Positions 35,153 through 42,339 of a stretch of DNA of 64,000 bases are shown in pieces. How positions within the stretch are numbered: position 1 is the first letter of the stretch; each line of letters starts with the position of its first letter. Origin of the DNA: Ulvibacterium sp965228935 (GTDB lineage Bacteria; Bacteroidota; Bacteroidia; Flavobacteriales; Flavobacteriaceae); assembly GCF_965228935.1 (NCBI RefSeq), contig NZ_OZ245846.1, positions 2,294,001 to 2,358,000 of the forward strand, read 5' to 3'. Position numbers and translations under genes: made by a program. Below the pieces are notes generated by a model. That model did no database searches and was not told the origin of the DNA. It saw nothing but the letters and a program-made list of their open reading frames with translations.

Positions 35153-35239
35153 TTGCTTAGAAGATGGTGGAAAATGTTATAGCAAAATTATGTACGGAAC
35201 AATAATCCAATTTACCAATTATATGATGTAGTGCGTATA

Positions 35240-35330
35240 GTGTATTCCTAAAATTGTATCAACAGACAAGAATTGGCAAAAGAATATAGTATTGAAGATT
35301 TAGGGATGCTTTCTAACAGAAAAACAAAAA
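35240..35330 (+). pseudogene. Duplicated 3' scrap of the C39/VKOR/thioredoxin gene
   Basis: Reads 'CINRQELAKEYSIEDLGML', matching the true C-terminus 'FINGHELPREYSVEDLREVL' (about residues 504-523) of the 33070-34644 product; the DNA is alignable over about 65 bp. It lies in front of leader RNA copy 2 in the same relative position as the real gene end lies before copy 1. It therefore marks a tandem duplication of the block 'gene end + leader + precursor' followed by decay. Confidence 0.65.
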
Positions 35331-35331
35331 A

Positions 35332-35402
35332 CGGCTAAGGATTTTCCTTAGCCGAGTGAACCTATTGCTTTCGCGAAGCATGGACCAAAACCTTGATGGT
35401 CC
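35332..35402 (+). promoter_or_regulatory. Structured leader RNA of precursor gene 2 (copy 2)
   Basis: Perfect hairpin CGGCTAAGGA-TTT-TCCTTAGCCG (35332-35354), then TGCTT-TCGCG-AAGCA (35366-35380), then GGACC (35382-35386) pairing with GGTCC (35398-35402). The unpaired segment AAACCTTGAT between the last stem arms is identical in copy 1. From 35403 to the ATG the two copies are almost identical. The first hairpin is followed by TTTTTTG on the minus strand only. Confidence 0.65.
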
Positions 35403-35444
35403 TTAAATGTTCAGGGCAAATCTAATATTTTAAATTTTTCTATT

Positions 35445-35612
35445 ATGAAAAAATTGAGTCTAAAAAACCTAAATCTTGCCGCCGATCAGATTCTAGGAGA
35501 AAAACATTTAAAGACCGTTTTTGGTGGCACTGACAACTGTAACTGCATTGGATGGGGTACTAACCCCAATGGTGGAGGTATCCATTGTACAGAATATGAT
35601 TGTTGGTACTGA
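35445..35612 (+). CDS. GG-leader natural-product precursor peptide 2 (Cys-rich core)
   Basis: 55 residues, with a 28-residue leader (MKKLSLKNLNL... ending 'KTVFGG') nearly the same as precursor 1, then a 27-residue core TDNCNC... with four cysteines (32, 34, 48, 53). The core ends in HCTEYDCWY: Tyr51 lies between Glu and Asp, an acidic context typical of tyrosine sulfation sites, which fits the sulfotransferase gene 1 kb downstream. C-N-C parallels the C-L-C at the start of the precursor 1 core. The two cores otherwise differ strongly, as usual for diversifying RiPP families. Confidence 0.8.
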   Translation: MKKLSLKNLNLAADQILGEKHLKTVFGGTDNCNCIGWGTNPNGGGIHCTEYDCWY

Positions 35613-35621
35613 TTGATTGAA

Positions 35622-35667
35622 GAATGTTAAATTAGACCTTATACTGATAAGGTCTAATTTAACATTC
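35622..35667 (+). terminator. Perfect 20-bp stem-loop after precursor 2
   Basis: GAATGTTAAATTAGACCTTA (35622-35641), loop TACTGA, and the exact reverse complement (35648-35667): twenty uninterrupted pairs. It begins 9 bp after the precursor stop. There is no long T-tract, so it may protect the mRNA end or terminate in both directions. Confidence 0.65.
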
Positions 35668-35727
35668 CTTAAGGTTTTTGAAGTAATTATCAATGCCTTT
35701 GCGCAAATCCTTTGGGTTTGAAATTTT

Positions 35728-35768
35728 GGGGCAAGTTTAAATATAGCCTTGCCCCTATTTTGTCTTTT
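35728..35768 (+). terminator. Rho-independent terminator
   Basis: GGGGCAAG (35728-35735) pairs with CTTGCCCC (35748-35755), followed by TATTTTGTCTTTT. Second terminator-like element after precursor 2, separating it from the transporter remnant and the sulfation/glycosylation genes. Confidence 0.65.
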
Positions 35769-35833
35769 GAACTATAATCTGATGACTCTTAACAAAATCA
35801 TTTTCCCACATTTTTAACTTGAGAACAAAAACA

Positions 35834-36026
35834 TTGCCTTTTTACAAACAACAGAATACCAAGAACTGTGGCTCTGCCTGTTTACGAATCATTGCCAAGT
35901 TTTATGGTTTGCTGATTTTTTTGCAGGAGATTCCAGGGTTTTTTTGATATTACCGAGGTGGGGAGAGACCCGCTCAAGTTGAGCGATTTACCAGAGGCGA
36001 TAGGTTCTAAGTCCTTATCTATATGA
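35834..36026 (+). pseudogene. Truncated, frameshifted C39 peptidase-type ABC transporter (LanT/SunT-like)
   Basis: The first frame reads 'LPFYKQQNTKNCGSACLRII' and 'AKFYGLLIFLQEIPGFF', the characteristic start of C39 bacteriocin-processing transporters with the catalytic Cys in N-C-G-S-A-C-L. A stop follows in a run of seven T (35939-35945); after a one-base shift the sequence continues 'FDITEVGRDPLKLSDLPEAI' and 'GSKSLSI', matching the usual 'TREG.SLLGLS.AAE..GF.SL' segment, and ends at TGA 36024-36026. The transmembrane and ATPase domains (about 600 residues) are missing. So the export/leader-cleavage gene is destroyed at this place. Confidence 0.72.
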
Positions 36027-36053
36027 TAGCGTGGATATTCTATAATTTAATTC

Positions 36054-36584
36054 ATGAATATGATGGAAAAGACAGTGTGGTTATTTGGGCTTTCCGGAGC
36101 AGGCAAAACAACACTTGCCGTCTCCCTACTAAAAGAAATGGAGGGTCAAAGAAATGTAATTCTCTTGGACGGAGACCGGCTTAGAAGGGGCATCAACAGC
36201 AATTTGGGGTTTAGCAAAGAAGATAGAAGGGAAAACGTCCGAAGGATTGCGGAGGTCTGTAAATTATTGATGCAAGTAGGTGTTATGCCTATCGTAGCTG
36301 CAATAACCCCGTATCAAAATGACCGTAGGTTGATAGAGAGCATAATCGGACGCAAAAAGATTTCATGGATATATGTCAAATGTTCTTTGCAGGTTTGCGA
36401 GCTACGGGACCCTAAAGGCCTTTACGTTTTGGCTAGAAAGGGAGTCGTACCCAGTTTCACGGGGGTGTCCGATTCCTTCGAGCCACCTATTTTGAATGGG
36501 ATGTTGGTCATAGATTCCGAATCAGAAGAACCCGTGGAATCGGTAAAAAAGATTTTTGAAATGTTACAGTCAAGTATAGTTTAA
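36054..36584 (+). CDS. cysC: Adenylylsulfate (APS) kinase
   Basis: 176 residues. P-loop 'GLSGAGKTT' (12-20), 'VILLDGDRLRRGIN', 'ENVRRIAEVCKLLMQVGV', 'DPKGLYVLARKG' and the substrate-binding 'FTGVSDSFEPP' are all as in APS kinases. Makes PAPS, the sulfate donor, from APS and ATP in the cytoplasm. Its stop is directly followed by the start of the sulfotransferase gene (no gap), so the two form a dedicated PAPS-supply and sulfation pair. No ATP sulfurylase gene is in the window. Confidence 0.93.
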   Translation: MNMMEKTVWLFGLSGAGKTTLAVSLLKEMEGQRNVILLDGDRLRRGINSNLGFSKEDRRENVRRIAEVCKLLMQVGVMPIVAAITPYQNDRRLIESIIGRKKISWIYVKCSLQVCELRDPKGLYVLARKGVVPSFTGVSDSFEPPILNGMLVIDSESEEPVESVKKIFEMLQSSIV

Positions 36585-37496
36585 ATGAATGGAGATTGTA
36601 ATAAACTAAGTTATAATTATAAAAATGGTATTGTCATTTTTGGGGAGCCCAGGAGTGGAACAACCTGGCTTACAGAAATGTTATGCCTAATTCAAGGAAC
36701 TATCGTTAACTGGGAACCGCTACATCCAAACAGGGGCGTGGTACCTATCTCTTTCAAGTGGGGGTACAGACCGTTTCTCACAGAAGATAATACAGATGTT
36801 TCGTATGTTAAGTTTATGGAAGATGTATTTAGTCTCCAAGTCGGAAATGATTGGACTAGACAACAAGAATTGTGGCATGAATTAAGTGGTGATTCCGTAG
36901 TGATAACAAAACTGGTACATGCGAATCTGTTACTTCCATGGATACTGAAGAATATGGGATTATTTAGAAAGCCAATTCTCATAGTGCGGCATCCGATAGA
37001 TACCTGTATTTCCCAGATAAGGAACTTTAGTTCACGGCATGATTCTACATATGAAGTGCCCGATTACGTAAACAAAGAGCTTTTTTTAGATCATAAAGCT
37101 TTTATTGATAATTTGTCCACACCATTGGAACGCAAAATTGCACTATGGTGTATGAATAACATACCAACATTGAATCATCAATGTATAAATGATGAGGTGG
37201 TGGTTGTATTCTATGAAAACCTTGTGTTAAATACCAATGCCGAAATGTCAAGGGTTTTTGAGAATCTTGGGGTCGAAAACGTACCTGACAACATTGATAG
37301 ATTTGTGGATATCCGAAAACCCAGTTCATCGGATTTTCGAGGGGGATATGTTAGAGACCCTCATAAACAACTGGAAAAGAATTTCAAATCTATAAATCAC
37401 GACACCCGCAAAAGAATTCAAAGAATATTCGATTACTTCGAATTCGCCTTATATACTTCTGGATTCCCACATCCTAAGTGGAACTTAACCTCATGA
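36585..37496 (+). CDS. PAPS-dependent sulfotransferase
   Basis: 303 residues. The 5'-phosphosulfate-binding loop 'IVIFGEPRSGTTWLTE' (about 17-32) and the 3'-phosphate region 'PILIVRHPIDTCISQIRNF' are typical of carbohydrate/tyrosylprotein-type sulfotransferases. 'WEPLHPNRGVV' follows as in bacterial members. Probably transfers sulfate to the peptide product (Tyr) or to a sugar attached by the neighbouring glycosyltransferases. Immediately follows the APS kinase gene. Acceptor not determinable from sequence. Confidence 0.88.
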   Translation: MNGDCNKLSYNYKNGIVIFGEPRSGTTWLTEMLCLIQGTIVNWEPLHPNRGVVPISFKWGYRPFLTEDNTDVSYVKFMEDVFSLQVGNDWTRQQELWHELSGDSVVITKLVHANLLLPWILKNMGLFRKPILIVRHPIDTCISQIRNFSSRHDSTYEVPDYVNKELFLDHKAFIDNLSTPLERKIALWCMNNIPTLNHQCINDEVVVVFYENLVLNTNAEMSRVFENLGVENVPDNIDRFVDIRKPSSSDFRGGYVRDPHKQLEKNFKSINHDTRKRIQRIFDYFEFALYTSGFPHPKWNLTS

Positions 37497-37523
37497 CAAT
37501 GCAAAGAAAACCATCGGTAAATC

Positions 37524-38573
37524 ATGAAAAAAAAGAAAATATCATTTTGTACAGTCTGTATGAACCGTACCTCTTTTTTAAAGCAGACCTTACCTAAAAA
37601 TATTGAGTACAACCTTGCCTATGGAAACATTGAATTTGTAATTCTTAATTATAATTCAACGGACGGCATGCACGAATGGATTACCAAGGAAATGAGCCAT
37701 CATATTGATTCGGGTCTAATCCGATATGTACGTACCCTGGAGCCCCAATATTTTCGATGGAGTCATTCCAAGAACGTGGTGGCCCTTCAAGCCAGCGGAG
37801 AGATTATCTGTAATCTAGATGCTGATAATTTTACAGGCCAGGGATTCGCCACTTACATAAATAACCAATTTCAAAAAAACGAACAAATTTTTTTGGCAGT
37901 GGACAAGGGAAGTACAATAAGGGACTGTTATGGCCGAATATGTGCAAAAAAAAGCGATTTCTTAAAGGTGAGAGGTTATGATGAAGCCATGGATTTCTAT
38001 GGGTATGAGGATTTTGACCTAATGTACCGATTGGAACTTAGCGGTGTAAAGAAAGAGCGCATAGAAAACAAGAAATTTTTAAAAGCCGTGCTTCATAGTA
38101 ACGAAGAACGACTGATAAATCGATTCAATAATACTGTAATCCAAAAAATTTACATACGCTATGAGACCCTTTCAATTTCAACACTCTTATTTCTTTTCGG
38201 CAATGGTAGCGCATATTTGGGAAAAGTTATTGAGAACCGAACGGTGAATGCAAAGTCCATTGAAAATCTTTTCCCGGAAAACAGAAATCACGAGTATACT
38301 TATGAGCTTTTGGATAACAAATGGGATTCTGGAACTCATTCGCTTCAGGAAGGTGTTTTTATTAATGGACAGGCATTGGAAATATCGGAAGGATATTACG
38401 AAATATCAAACCGGGAAATTTTTTTCTCCATGACCATGTTTTACTCCCAGATTACCAATAGGGTGAGAATGGAACAGAATAAGGCCAATAAATTATGGAG
38501 GGTAAATCATGAAACCTTCGGGGAAGTCAAAATTGAAAAAATAGGGCTAGGGGATTCGACCGTACATTTATAA
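37524..38573 (+). CDS. GT2/GT27-like glycosyltransferase
   Basis: 349 residues. N-terminal GT-A fold: 'ISFCTVCMNRTSFLKQTLPK', 'IEFVILNYNSTDG' and the metal-binding DxD in 'IICNLDADNFTG' (about 99). The C-terminal segment 'SDFLKVRGYDEAMDFYGYED' with 'FDLMYRLELSG' is the galactosyltransferase-C/GT27-like domain, a family arrangement known from polypeptide GalNAc-transferases. In this cluster it is a candidate for glycosylating the precursor peptides. Start at ATG 37524, 27 bp after the sulfotransferase stop. Confidence 0.82.
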   Translation: MKKKKISFCTVCMNRTSFLKQTLPKNIEYNLAYGNIEFVILNYNSTDGMHEWITKEMSHHIDSGLIRYVRTLEPQYFRWSHSKNVVALQASGEIICNLDADNFTGQGFATYINNQFQKNEQIFLAVDKGSTIRDCYGRICAKKSDFLKVRGYDEAMDFYGYEDFDLMYRLELSGVKKERIENKKFLKAVLHSNEERLINRFNNTVIQKIYIRYETLSISTLLFLFGNGSAYLGKVIENRTVNAKSIENLFPENRNHEYTYELLDNKWDSGTHSLQEGVFINGQALEISEGYYEISNREIFFSMTMFYSQITNRVRMEQNKANKLWRVNHETFGEVKIEKIGLGDSTVHL

Positions 38574-38605
38574 AAATATTCTCGTCCAACAAAAGATTTA
38601 AAGAT

Positions 38606-39511
38606 ATGAAACCGTCAAAGATTGATTTATGTGTTTCCCTTTTTTATAATCGTTTGGATTGGGACACTCTAGTTATTCAAGGGATAGATCCCTTTATCCA
38701 TAACATGGAAGTCCCTCTCCTATATTTTATCTGTTTAAACGAGAATCGGGGAGACCATATCCGATTGGTCCTTAGAACTGAAAAACATAAGGCTAGAAGC
38801 ATCGCGGAAAAAATAGATGGTCATTTTAAAGCCTTTTTTATAAAATTCCCTTCTTCTCTGGGGAAGAGCCAAATAAAGAGAAATATAGGCTACCATATGG
38901 ACTTTGAAAACAATGCGGTTTACTATGGTGTTTATGACTTCGATTCCCCCGACCTGCTCTTTGGCTATGAGCTATTTTTTCAAAGTACAAGTCGTTTAAT
39001 CATCCTAATTTTTAAAGAATTGGGGAAAGACACCTTGAGCCATCTAAATGAAGTTTTCCTACAATTGCTGAACCTATACTTCAACACCTTGAACTATTCG
39101 AACAGGGATATCATTTCATTATTGGAAGAAATTCTTGAAAAAAAACGTTTGGTCTTGGATATTGATAAGTGGGAATCTTTTCTAGAGGCCAATCAAAAGG
39201 CTTTCGAAGTTAACAAGCAAGCCCTACATGGTTACCTGTCCGTTTTTAGGAATAATACCTTTAAAAGATACGATACCTCGTGGGAGAACGAATGGGTTCA
39301 AATTGTTAACATGGCCTTTAGGACGGCATCAAGCAGTCCTTCAATGGACCGAAGTATTTTCTTTGATCAAATCTTTGACGAACTGTCAAGGGCATTAAAT
39401 ATAAGGAATACCCTGGCCAACTATTATCTTTTCCAAAAGGCCATCATCTATTTGGAGAAAAGCAATGGAAAAGAAAAAGGGCTGTTGGCCAAGCTGCCAG
39501 AAAAAAACTAA
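38606..39511 (+). CDS. Stand-alone lantibiotic-dehydratase C-terminal (SpaB_C / thiopeptide-type) domain protein
   Basis: 301 residues. 'IDLCVSLFYNRLDWDTLVIQ', 'VPLLYFICLNENRGDHIRLV', 'NAVYYGVYDFDSPDLLFGYE', and a helical C-terminal part ('SSPSMDRSIFFDQIFDELSR', 'NIRNTLANYYLFQKAI') match the pattern of SpaB_C/TIGR03891 'thiopeptide-type bacteriocin biosynthesis' proteins, which eliminate glutamate from glutamylated Ser/Thr in class I lanthipeptide and thiopeptide synthesis. No LanB glutamylation domain or LanC cyclase is present in the window. The call rests on pattern recognition and needs a profile search. Confidence 0.55.
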   Translation: MKPSKIDLCVSLFYNRLDWDTLVIQGIDPFIHNMEVPLLYFICLNENRGDHIRLVLRTEKHKARSIAEKIDGHFKAFFIKFPSSLGKSQIKRNIGYHMDFENNAVYYGVYDFDSPDLLFGYELFFQSTSRLIILIFKELGKDTLSHLNEVFLQLLNLYFNTLNYSNRDIISLLEEILEKKRLVLDIDKWESFLEANQKAFEVNKQALHGYLSVFRNNTFKRYDTSWENEWVQIVNMAFRTASSSPSMDRSIFFDQIFDELSRALNIRNTLANYYLFQKAIIYLEKSNGKEKGLLAKLPEKN

Positions 39512-40370
39512 AAAAATCAATGTGAAAGTAATCACCGTCGCTACCGATTTAAGAAACTACAATTTGCGTACTTTTTTGATGCCTTGCTGTGATTTCTTGG
39601 GTTATAAGCTAATCATTTTATACTTTGGTTCCACTTGGTCCAGCCATAGATTGAAAGATCAAATTCTGATTCCCTATCTGGAATCTCTTGATTCCGATGA
39701 AATTGTACTGTTTACGGATGCCTATGATACCTTATTATTGAATACGCCTAAATCATTGTTGGCGAAATTTATGAATTTTAATGCCCCCATAGTATTTTCC
39801 GCTGAAATCAACTGTTGGCCCGAACAAGGGTTAATAGATATTTATCATAAAATAGATTCCGAAACCCGCTTTCTTAACAGTGGGGCATTTATGGGTCGTG
39901 TTTCCCACATATTGAAACTTTTGAATCGATATAATGAACCCGCTAGTAAAGTCCTTACCAACAAGTACAAGGTAGCACCTAAAGTTGTTGAAGTATATGA
40001 TAAGAAATATTTTTGGAGCAATCAGTACTACTGGACCTTACTTTATTTTACACATGAAAATTCTATTAAGCTGGACAACGATTCTGAATTGTTCTTAACT
40101 TTGGGCACACCTTTACCCTACTTTCGTAAGTATAAAAAGGATTTCGCCAATTTAGGTGCAAAATCTGATATTTATATAACGGAACTAAAAAGGGTCATAG
40201 CTATTTTTAACACTATGAAACCATATACGAAATGCCATGTCCATTTTAATAACCCTGTGCTAAAGGCTGTTTTCAAAGACCTATACGAGCGACAAGGATT
40301 TCCGTCGTGGATAAGGGATATGCTATCTAAAAAAACATCACACCTACCACAAATCATCGAGGTTGGTTAA
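39465..40370 (+). CDS. PLOD-like glycosyltransferase
   Basis: Up to 301 residues. 'NVKVITVATDLRNYNLRTFL', 'DSDEIVLFTDAYDTLLLN', 'PIVFSAEINCWPE' and 'TRFLNSGAFMGRVSHI' match the PLOD (procollagen lysyl) glucosyl/galactosyltransferase-like domain, with the DxD-type 'TDAYD'. The ATG at 39465 would overlap the preceding gene by 47 bp and encode a Lys/Cys-rich tail with no family match; a GTG at 39522 (11 bp after the previous stop) is an attractive alternative start. Likely modifies the cluster product. A -1 shift at seven A (40329-40335) would replace the last 12 residues by a longer tail (see 40371-40558). Confidence 0.72.
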   Translation: MEKKKGCWPSCQKKTKKINVKVITVATDLRNYNLRTFLMPCCDFLGYKLIILYFGSTWSSHRLKDQILIPYLESLDSDEIVLFTDAYDTLLLNTPKSLLAKFMNFNAPIVFSAEINCWPEQGLIDIYHKIDSETRFLNSGAFMGRVSHILKLLNRYNEPASKVLTNKYKVAPKVVEVYDKKYFWSNQYYWTLLYFTHENSIKLDNDSELFLTLGTPLPYFRKYKKDFANLGAKSDIYITELKRVIAIFNTMKPYTKCHVHFNNPVLKAVFKDLYERQGFPSWIRDMLSKKTSHLPQIIEVG

Positions 40371-40558
40371 GAATTTCCCTTAGGTTCTTGTTTGATGCAA
40401 TAGCCTGTTTTATTACTAAATTCTGTCTTTTCCTAACTCCGGGATCTTATAGTTCTGAAAGACCTTTGTTTAGTGATGAACCCCTCATATTTAATTTAAA
40501 CGAATCAAATCGATATGAGTCCTATGTCAAAGATTTAAGTAATTGCCTTTTGGAATAA
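40371..40558 (+). other. Open frame after the PLOD-like gene, possible frameshifted tail
   Basis: The frame reading 'FLFDAIACFITKFCLFLTPG', then 'SYSSERPLFSDEPLIFNLNE' and 'SNRYESYVKDLSNCLLE' ends at TAA 40556-40558 and has no ATG. It is open back to about 40330 and is in the -1 frame of the PLOD-like gene. It may be a C-terminal extension lost or gained through the A7 run, or a gene relic. Confidence 0.25.
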
Positions 40559-40592
40559 TAGAAAAGCTCCTGCCACAAACAACAGGAGCCTT
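40559..40592 (-). terminator. Rho-independent terminator of the susCD-2 operon
   Basis: On the minus strand GCTCCTG, a 10-nt loop, CAGGAGC and then TTTTCTATT (40589-40559), about 45 bp after the SusD stop. Confidence 0.8.
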
Positions 40593-40636
40593 TACTAACT
40601 TAAACTAACTCAAACTAAACCAAACAAGTAAAATAG

Positions 40637-42298
40637 TTATTGTGGATAACCCGGATTTTGCGGATAACCGCCTAATGTTCTGTCTATTTGATTCTGCGGT
40701 ATAGGCCTCACAGTGTGAAAATCCTGAATATTGGGCGCGGCAAAAGGATTGTGTAATCTTGTACGTTCCACTAGCTTACCGGTACGTACCAGATCCCACC
40801 AGCGATGACCTTCACCTACTAGTTCCCTTGCTCTTTCATCGAGCAAAAAATCAAGATTTACATCTGCCGGGGTTATTTGGCTAGCGGCTTCTTGACCGGG
40901 TACCGCTGAACGCATTCGGATAACATTGATATCCTCCGCTGCGCCAGAAGTATTGTTTTGGGCCAATCTTGCCTCTGCCCGTAACAGATAGGCATCTCCC
41001 AAACGCATTAAGATGAAATCCCGCTGTCCCTGTACATGCTGACGACCGGGTCGTGTCGGGTCAATCCATTTGTTCATCGTAGGGAACAACCTTTCCGTGT
41101 ATTCGTCGTTCGTAATCACCAAGTAAGGTACCGCATCCTGACGTGATTGCGGCCAATCGATATCCCTACCGGGTCCTGGGATATAAATTGCAGTATCTCC
41201 GATAGCTAAAGCTGCCCTTGCCGGTTCTTCTCCCACGGCTTCGGTAGCCGGTTCATCCTTATTGGCGAACCAAACATGCTTGAATGTAACATCGTAACGG
41301 GTATCTACGTCCCTATCCCAAAGTGTCAACATAAATTCCGTGGGACGATGTCTTTTCCAAGGTCTGCCATTCGCAATGTCCCTAACCATTCCCCTACGTA
41401 CGTCATATTCCATCAAGAAATAGAGGTGCCATCGATGTCCAAAATCATCAATACCCGTATCTACCTGTGATTTTGAATTGGGCTGTACAAAGACCATTTC
41501 ACTGTTCTCTTGGTTGTTGATATCCCATAGGTTCGCAAAATTGGGTAACAACGAAAAGCCGTAATTGTCAATGACATTGCCAAAAAGTGTTTCCGCCCTT
41601 GAAGCATCTGTACTTTCTGCAAAATCCCTATAGCTGCGGGTTAACAACACCTTACCTAGCAGAAACTCGGCGGCAGGTCTTGTAGCGCGACCATATTCGG
41701 ATTGTTCATCCGGTAGATTGGCAATGGCAAATTCCAAATCCGGTATTATGGCTTGGGCATAAATCTCCGATTGCGGAGTCTTATTCGCCTCTACTTCAAC
41801 ACCTTCGGTCTCCTCAAGGCTAAGGTGGGCATCGCCAAAAGTAGTTACGATATGAAAATAATAAAATGCTCTCAAGAAACGTACTTCCGCAATTTGCAAA
41901 GTCTTTGTGGTCTCATCCATTTCTACGGCTTCAGAACGATTGATGACTCCGTTGGCCTGATTGATACCCCTATACCAATTGTCCCAGGAATCCCGCACAA
42001 AATTGGCCTCTGCATTTAATTGACCATCGTAAAAGTTGAAAAACTTGTGGCCCCCATCGGAACCATTGGTCCAAATATCGGTACCAAAGGTGGTCAGGGC
42101 AGCTCCAATTTCTTGACCGTAAAAGGGTTTTAGAGTAGCATAGGTAGCTTTAACCGCATCCTCAAACCCCTCTTCGGTAGTATAATAGGAAGCCGCCGAA
42201 ACATCGGTTATCAGCTCTTCCTCCAAGAATTCATCACATGACTTTGTTAAGAAAGCCAGTGCTAAAACTAAGATGATGTAACTATTTTTTCTGTTCAT
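40637..42298 (-). CDS. SusD/RagB-family lipoprotein (second pair)
   Basis: 553 residues. Lipoprotein signal MNRKNSYIILVLALAFLTKSC (Cys21), then 'YYTTEEGFEDAVKATYATLK', the helical 'AEVRFLRAFYYFHIVTTFGD' and the C-terminal 'DAYLLRAEARLAQNNTSGAA' and 'LDERARELVGEGHRWWDLVR'. Encoded 41 bp downstream of its SusC. No glycoside hydrolase or sulfatase is adjacent, so substrate cannot be judged from neighbours; the shared LacI-type operator links it to the DUF1080/Gfo operon. Confidence 0.95.
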   Translation of the reverse strand: MNRKNSYIILVLALAFLTKSCDEFLEEELITDVSAASYYTTEEGFEDAVKATYATLKPFYGQEIGAALTTFGTDIWTNGSDGGHKFFNFYDGQLNAEANFVRDSWDNWYRGINQANGVINRSEAVEMDETTKTLQIAEVRFLRAFYYFHIVTTFGDAHLSLEETEGVEVEANKTPQSEIYAQAIIPDLEFAIANLPDEQSEYGRATRPAAEFLLGKVLLTRSYRDFAESTDASRAETLFGNVIDNYGFSLLPNFANLWDINNQENSEMVFVQPNSKSQVDTGIDDFGHRWHLYFLMEYDVRRGMVRDIANGRPWKRHRPTEFMLTLWDRDVDTRYDVTFKHVWFANKDEPATEAVGEEPARAALAIGDTAIYIPGPGRDIDWPQSRQDAVPYLVITNDEYTERLFPTMNKWIDPTRPGRQHVQGQRDFILMRLGDAYLLRAEARLAQNNTSGAAEDINVIRMRSAVPGQEAASQITPADVNLDFLLDERARELVGEGHRWWDLVRTGKLVERTRLHNPFAAPNIQDFHTVRPIPQNQIDRTLGGYPQNPGYPQ

Positions 42299-42339
42299 AA
42301 TATTTTAATTATTCAATTTCGACTAACAATCTTTTTTAT

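Noticed and set aside
31977..40370. Annotation as a standard class I lanthipeptide cluster
   Set aside because: No LanB glutamylation domain or LanC is present and the cores have very few Ser/Thr; only a SpaB_C-like domain is seen.
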